Source: an uncultured Clostridia bacterium
GTDB taxonomy: Bacteria > Bacillota > Clostridia > TANB77 > CAG-508
Direction of reading: 5' to 3'
Assembly: GCA_944388935.1 (NCBI GenBank)
Contig: CALXKK010000001.1
Coordinates: 152,048 to 216,047 of the forward strand
DNA length: 64,000 bases
Shown: in pieces, positions 61,366 through 64,000 of the stretch
Layout: every line of letters begins with the position of its first letter
Numbering within the stretch: position 1 is the stretch's first letter
The notes under the pieces: generated by a model
The model's database searches: none
Told to the model about the DNA's origin: nothing
Seen by the model: only the letters and a program-made list of their open reading frames with translations
Made by a program: the position numbers and the translations under genes

Positions 61366-62139
61366 TTATTTTGTATTTATTCTAATAATCTCTTCGGTTC
61401 GATTTGTTTCATCATTTATTTTAAACACACATCCATTAATCATTGTTTCCCCATCTGCTAATTTATATCTTTCTGGAAGTGATGTTAAAAATCTTTTTAA
61501 TGAAGCTGATACATCCATACCTATAACAGATTTCCTTGGCCCCGTCATTCCAATATCTGTTATATATGCTGTACCATTTTCTAATATTTTATCATCCGCA
61601 GTTTGTACATGTGTATGAGTTCCAAAAATTATATTAAATTTACCATCCATATAATATCCCATTGCTATTTTTTCTGCTGTTGCTTCTGCATGAAAATCTA
61701 ATATAAAAATATCTACTTCGTTTTTTAATTTTTCATATATATCATTTGCAACTGTGAATGGATTTTCTGACAAAATTCCCATTTCAGTTCTTCCTATTAA
61801 ATTTATAACAGCTATTTTTTTATTGTTTTTAGTAAATATGCTATATCCCTTACCTGGAACTCCTTTTGAATAGTTTGCAGGTCTTATAATTTTCTTATCA
61901 TCTATAAAAGAAAAGATGTCCTTTTTTCCCCAAGTATGATTTCCCATTGTTATTACATCTGCTCCAGCTTTTATTAATGAGTCAAAAATCTTTTTAGTTA
62001 TTCCCATTCCTCCTGCTGAATTTTCTCCATTAACTATACAAAAATCTATATTATATTTTTCTTTTAAATTTGGCAATTCTTTAATGGCTCTTTTTACACC
62101 TAATTCTCCTACGATATCTCCAATTGCTAAAATATTCAT
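61366..62139 (-). CDS. ymdB: YmdB-family metallophosphoesterase
   Basis: This 257-residue protein has the calcineurin-like motifs ILAIGDIVGELG, VNGENSAGGMGI, VITMGNHTWGKKD, LDFHAEATAEK and GTHTHVQTAD. YmdB hydrolyses cyclic nucleotides in vitro and affects biofilm development and spore formation. It lies between rny and spoVS, as in Bacillus. The ribosome site is GAAGGTAG. Confidence 0.94.
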   Translation of the reverse strand: MNILAIGDIVGELGVKRAIKELPNLKEKYNIDFCIVNGENSAGGMGITKKIFDSLIKAGADVITMGNHTWGKKDIFSFIDDKKIIRPANYSKGVPGKGYSIFTKNNKKIAVINLIGRTEMGILSENPFTVANDIYEKLKNEVDIFILDFHAEATAEKIAMGYYMDGKFNIIFGTHTHVQTADDKILENGTAYITDIGMTGPRKSVIGMDVSASLKRFLTSLPERYKLADGETMINGCVFKINDETNRTEEIIRINTK

Positions 62140-62217
62140 AATCTACCTTCTTTCTAACACGATATATATTATATAGTAGGTTCTTAGTTATTTCAAGTTT
62201 TTAATTAAACAGACAAG

Positions 62218-62247
62218 AAAAAAAGAGAGGTTTCCCTCTCTTTTTTT
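62218..62247 (-). terminator. Terminator of rny
   Basis: AAAAAAGAGAGG pairs with CCTCTCTTTTTT and is followed by T-rich sequence on the minus strand, overlapping the rny 3' end. Confidence 0.9.
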
Positions 62248-63790
62248 ATTTCGCATAATCTACAGTTCTGGTTTCTCTTATTAGGTTTACTTTTATAGTT
62301 CCTGGATAATCCATTTCTTTTTCTATCTTTTGAGCTATATCTCTACCTAATATCACCATTTGACTATCAGAAATTTTATCTGGTTTTACAATAATTCTTA
62401 TCTCCCTACCAGCTTGGATTGCATAAGATTTATCTACACCATCAAATGAATCTGCAATAGATTCCAATTCCTGTAATCTCTTTATATATGCTTCTAAAGT
62501 TTCACGTCTTGCACCAGGTCTTGATGCTGATATAGCATCTGCGGCTTGAACTAAGACAGCTTCAATTGTTTGTGGTTCTACATCTCCATGGTGTGCCTCT
62601 ACAGCATTAATTACCGCTGGGCTTTCTTTATATTTCTTTAAAACTTCAACACCAATTTCAACGTGAGTTCCTTCCATATCATGGTCTAAGGCTTTTCCAA
62701 TATCATGCAATAAACCAGCTCTTCTTGCAAGTTTTGGATCTAACCCTAGTTCTTCTGCCATAATTCTTGCTAGGTTTGAAACTTCTATAGAGTGATTTAA
62801 AACATTTTGACCATAACTTGTTCTGTATTTTAATTTACCAATTAACTTAACTAAATCTGGATGTAATCCCATAACTCCAGTTTCTAGTGTTGCTCTTTCT
62901 CCTTCTTCTTTGATAGTTTCTGCTAATTCTTCTTTAGCTTTTTCTACCATTTCTTCGATTTTTGCAGGATGTATTCTTCCATCATCAATCAATTTCTCTA
63001 GAGCAATTCTAGCAACTTCTCTTCTTAATGGGTCAAAGCCTGAAATTACTACAGCTTCTGGAGTATCATCAATAATTAAGTCAACACCTGTCAAGGTTTC
63101 AATAGCTTTAATATTTCTTCCTTCTCTTCCTATAATTCTACCTTTCATATCATCATTTGGAAGTGAAACTATTGAAACTGTAGTTTCTTGAGAATGGTCT
63201 GCAGCACATTTTTGAATAGAATATCCAATAATTTCTTTTGCCATTTTATCTGATTGTTCTTTAAATTCTTTCTCTTTTTCTTTAATTAAAATAGCTTTTT
63301 CGTTAGTTATTTGTTCATCAAGCTCTTTTAATAATTGTTGTTTTGCTTCTTCTGAAGTTAAATTAGATATTCTTTCTAATTCTTGTTTTTGCATATCAAT
63401 AATTTTTTCCAAATTTGTTTTTTCATTCTCTAAGTCTTGTCTTCTTTGTTCTAATTCTTGTTCCTTTTTCTCTAGATTATCTGATTTTTTGTCTATATTT
63501 TCTTCTCTTTGGAACAATCTTTTTTCTTGACTTTGTATTTCGCCTCTTCTTTCTTTAATCTCTTTATCTAATTCATTTCTGGCATTCATGATTTCTTCTT
63601 TTGCTTTAAATATTTCTTCTTTTTTCTTATTTTCAGCATCTTTATTCGCAGCCTCGATTATTTTCTTAGCTTCTTCTTCAGCACTTTGAATTTTAGATTC
63701 TGCTATCTTTTTTCTGTAAGTAAATCCTACAAAAAAGAATATAACAGCAGAGATTATAATAGAAGCGATAATGATTATTGTGTTCATCAT
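62246..63790 (-). CDS. rny: Ribonuclease Y
   Basis: The 514-residue endoribonuclease has an N-terminal membrane anchor (residues 4-24), a long coiled coil (about 30-200), a KH domain ([43 protein letters not shown]) and an HD domain ([22 protein letters not shown]). It starts turnover of many mRNAs and riboswitch-containing leaders. The ribosome site is GAGGGG with two consecutive ATGs; I take the first. The promoter is at 63877-63905. Confidence 0.96.
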   Translation of the reverse strand: MMNTIIIIASIIISAVIFFFVGFTYRKKIAESKIQSAEEEAKKIIEAANKDAENKKKEEIFKAKEEIMNARNELDKEIKERRGEIQSQEKRLFQREENIDKKSDNLEKKEQELEQRRQDLENEKTNLEKIIDMQKQELERISNLTSEEAKQQLLKELDEQITNEKAILIKEKEKEFKEQSDKMAKEIIGYSIQKCAADHSQETTVSIVSLPNDDMKGRIIGREGRNIKAIETLTGVDLIIDDTPEAVVISGFDPLRREVARIALEKLIDDGRIHPAKIEEMVEKAKEELAETIKEEGERATLETGVMGLHPDLVKLIGKLKYRTSYGQNVLNHSIEVSNLARIMAEELGLDPKLARRAGLLHDIGKALDHDMEGTHVEIGVEVLKKYKESPAVINAVEAHHGDVEPQTIEAVLVQAADAISASRPGARRETLEAYIKRLQELESIADSFDGVDKSYAIQAGREIRIIVKPDKISDSQMVILGRDIAQKIEKEMDYPGTIKVNLIRETRTVDYAK

Positions 63791-63876
63791 AACCCCTCTA
63801 CCTCTTTCTATTAAATTTTCAATGTACAGTGTAAATATATATAAATTTATTAAAATATATTTTTACTCACAATATA

Positions 63877-63905
63877 ATTTTATCTTTAATATGCAATACT
63901 GTCAA
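63877..63905 (-). promoter_or_regulatory. Promoter of rny
   Basis: Consensus TTGACA (63905-63900) and TAAAAT (63882-63877) are spaced by 17 bp, with an untranslated leader of about 80 nt. The remaining bases to 64000 show no gene. Confidence 0.82.
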
Positions 63906-64000
63906 GGGTTATTTATGTAAAATATTGTGGGTTAGTCAAACATATGTCACACTTTATTGAAAAATATATTGTTTGAGTACCATATATTGCTTAAACCGAT

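Noticed and set aside
1..64000. CRISPR arrays, tRNA and rRNA genes.
   Set aside because: No regularly spaced direct repeats of 25-40 bp, no cloverleaf with a TTCGAATC-type arm and no rRNA segments were recognised on either strand by reading. A tRNAscan/Infernal run would be needed to be certain.

Overview
The window is about 27-30% G+C and reads as a chromosomal segment from a low-GC, spore-forming member of the Bacillota (class Clostridia). Four sporulation genes (spoVT, spoIIP, a ytfJ/GerW-type gene and spoVS), strong AGGAGG ribosome sites, sortases, a VanW protein, a D,D-carboxypeptidase and a HIT-alaS-spoVT-comF-recD2 housekeeping layout all support this. I cannot name the species. I see no tRNA, rRNA, CRISPR array, integrase or transposase.

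Layout. 1-8452 (minus strand) is a cell-surface polysaccharide cluster: two GT4 and two GT2 glycosyltransferases, an O-antigen-polymerase-like membrane protein and an Alg14/Alg13-like split transferase, headed by an AMP-forming acyl-CoA synthetase. A divergent acyl-ACP thioesterase (8679-9410) follows. 9449-15370 holds a polysaccharide deacetylase, a P2-type cation ATPase preceded by a manganese (yybP-ykoY) riboswitch, two sortases and a HIT protein. 15493-22483 holds a short alaS, spoVT, comF, recD2 and mreB. 22667-24922 is a four-gene operon I do not recognise, led by a small gene of clearly higher GC. 25074-36605 holds pyk, spoIIP, hisS, an MBL hydrolase, relA, recJ, a membrane metalloprotease, a YlbF protein and a glycogen-synthase-like GT4. 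36904-41977 (plus strand) holds asnB and two adjacent purB genes; the second copy is GC-richer. 42122-49634 holds rdgB, an aminoacyl-tRNA deacylase, a hotdog thioesterase, a Nudix protein, tcdA, mutS, miaB and rpmE. 49725-52004 holds a small membrane protein, VanW and D,D-carboxypeptidase genes. 52061-63790 holds fbp, an HD protein, ytfJ, a DUF2953 gene, scpA, recX, a DUF2798 gene, recA, a peptide-binding protein, spoVS, ymdB and rny.

Regulation is the most striking content. hisS has its own promoter, a 22-codon leader peptide with four His codons, and three mutually exclusive hairpins: a ribosome-type attenuator where Bacillota usually carry a T-box. The cation ATPase has an Mn2+ riboswitch whose P1 helix competes with a terminator. 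purB2 has a leader with two interlocking 9-bp helices. asnB and tcdA have terminator-like hairpins in their leaders. recA has a LexA box. The D,D-carboxypeptidase appears to start at AUA with its Shine-Dalgarno sequence sequestered.

A dispersed palindrome of about 28 bp with core GGGACGGTCC occurs six times. Five copies lie at the 3' ends of genes in the same orientation relative to the gene, and some contribute part or all of the stop codon.
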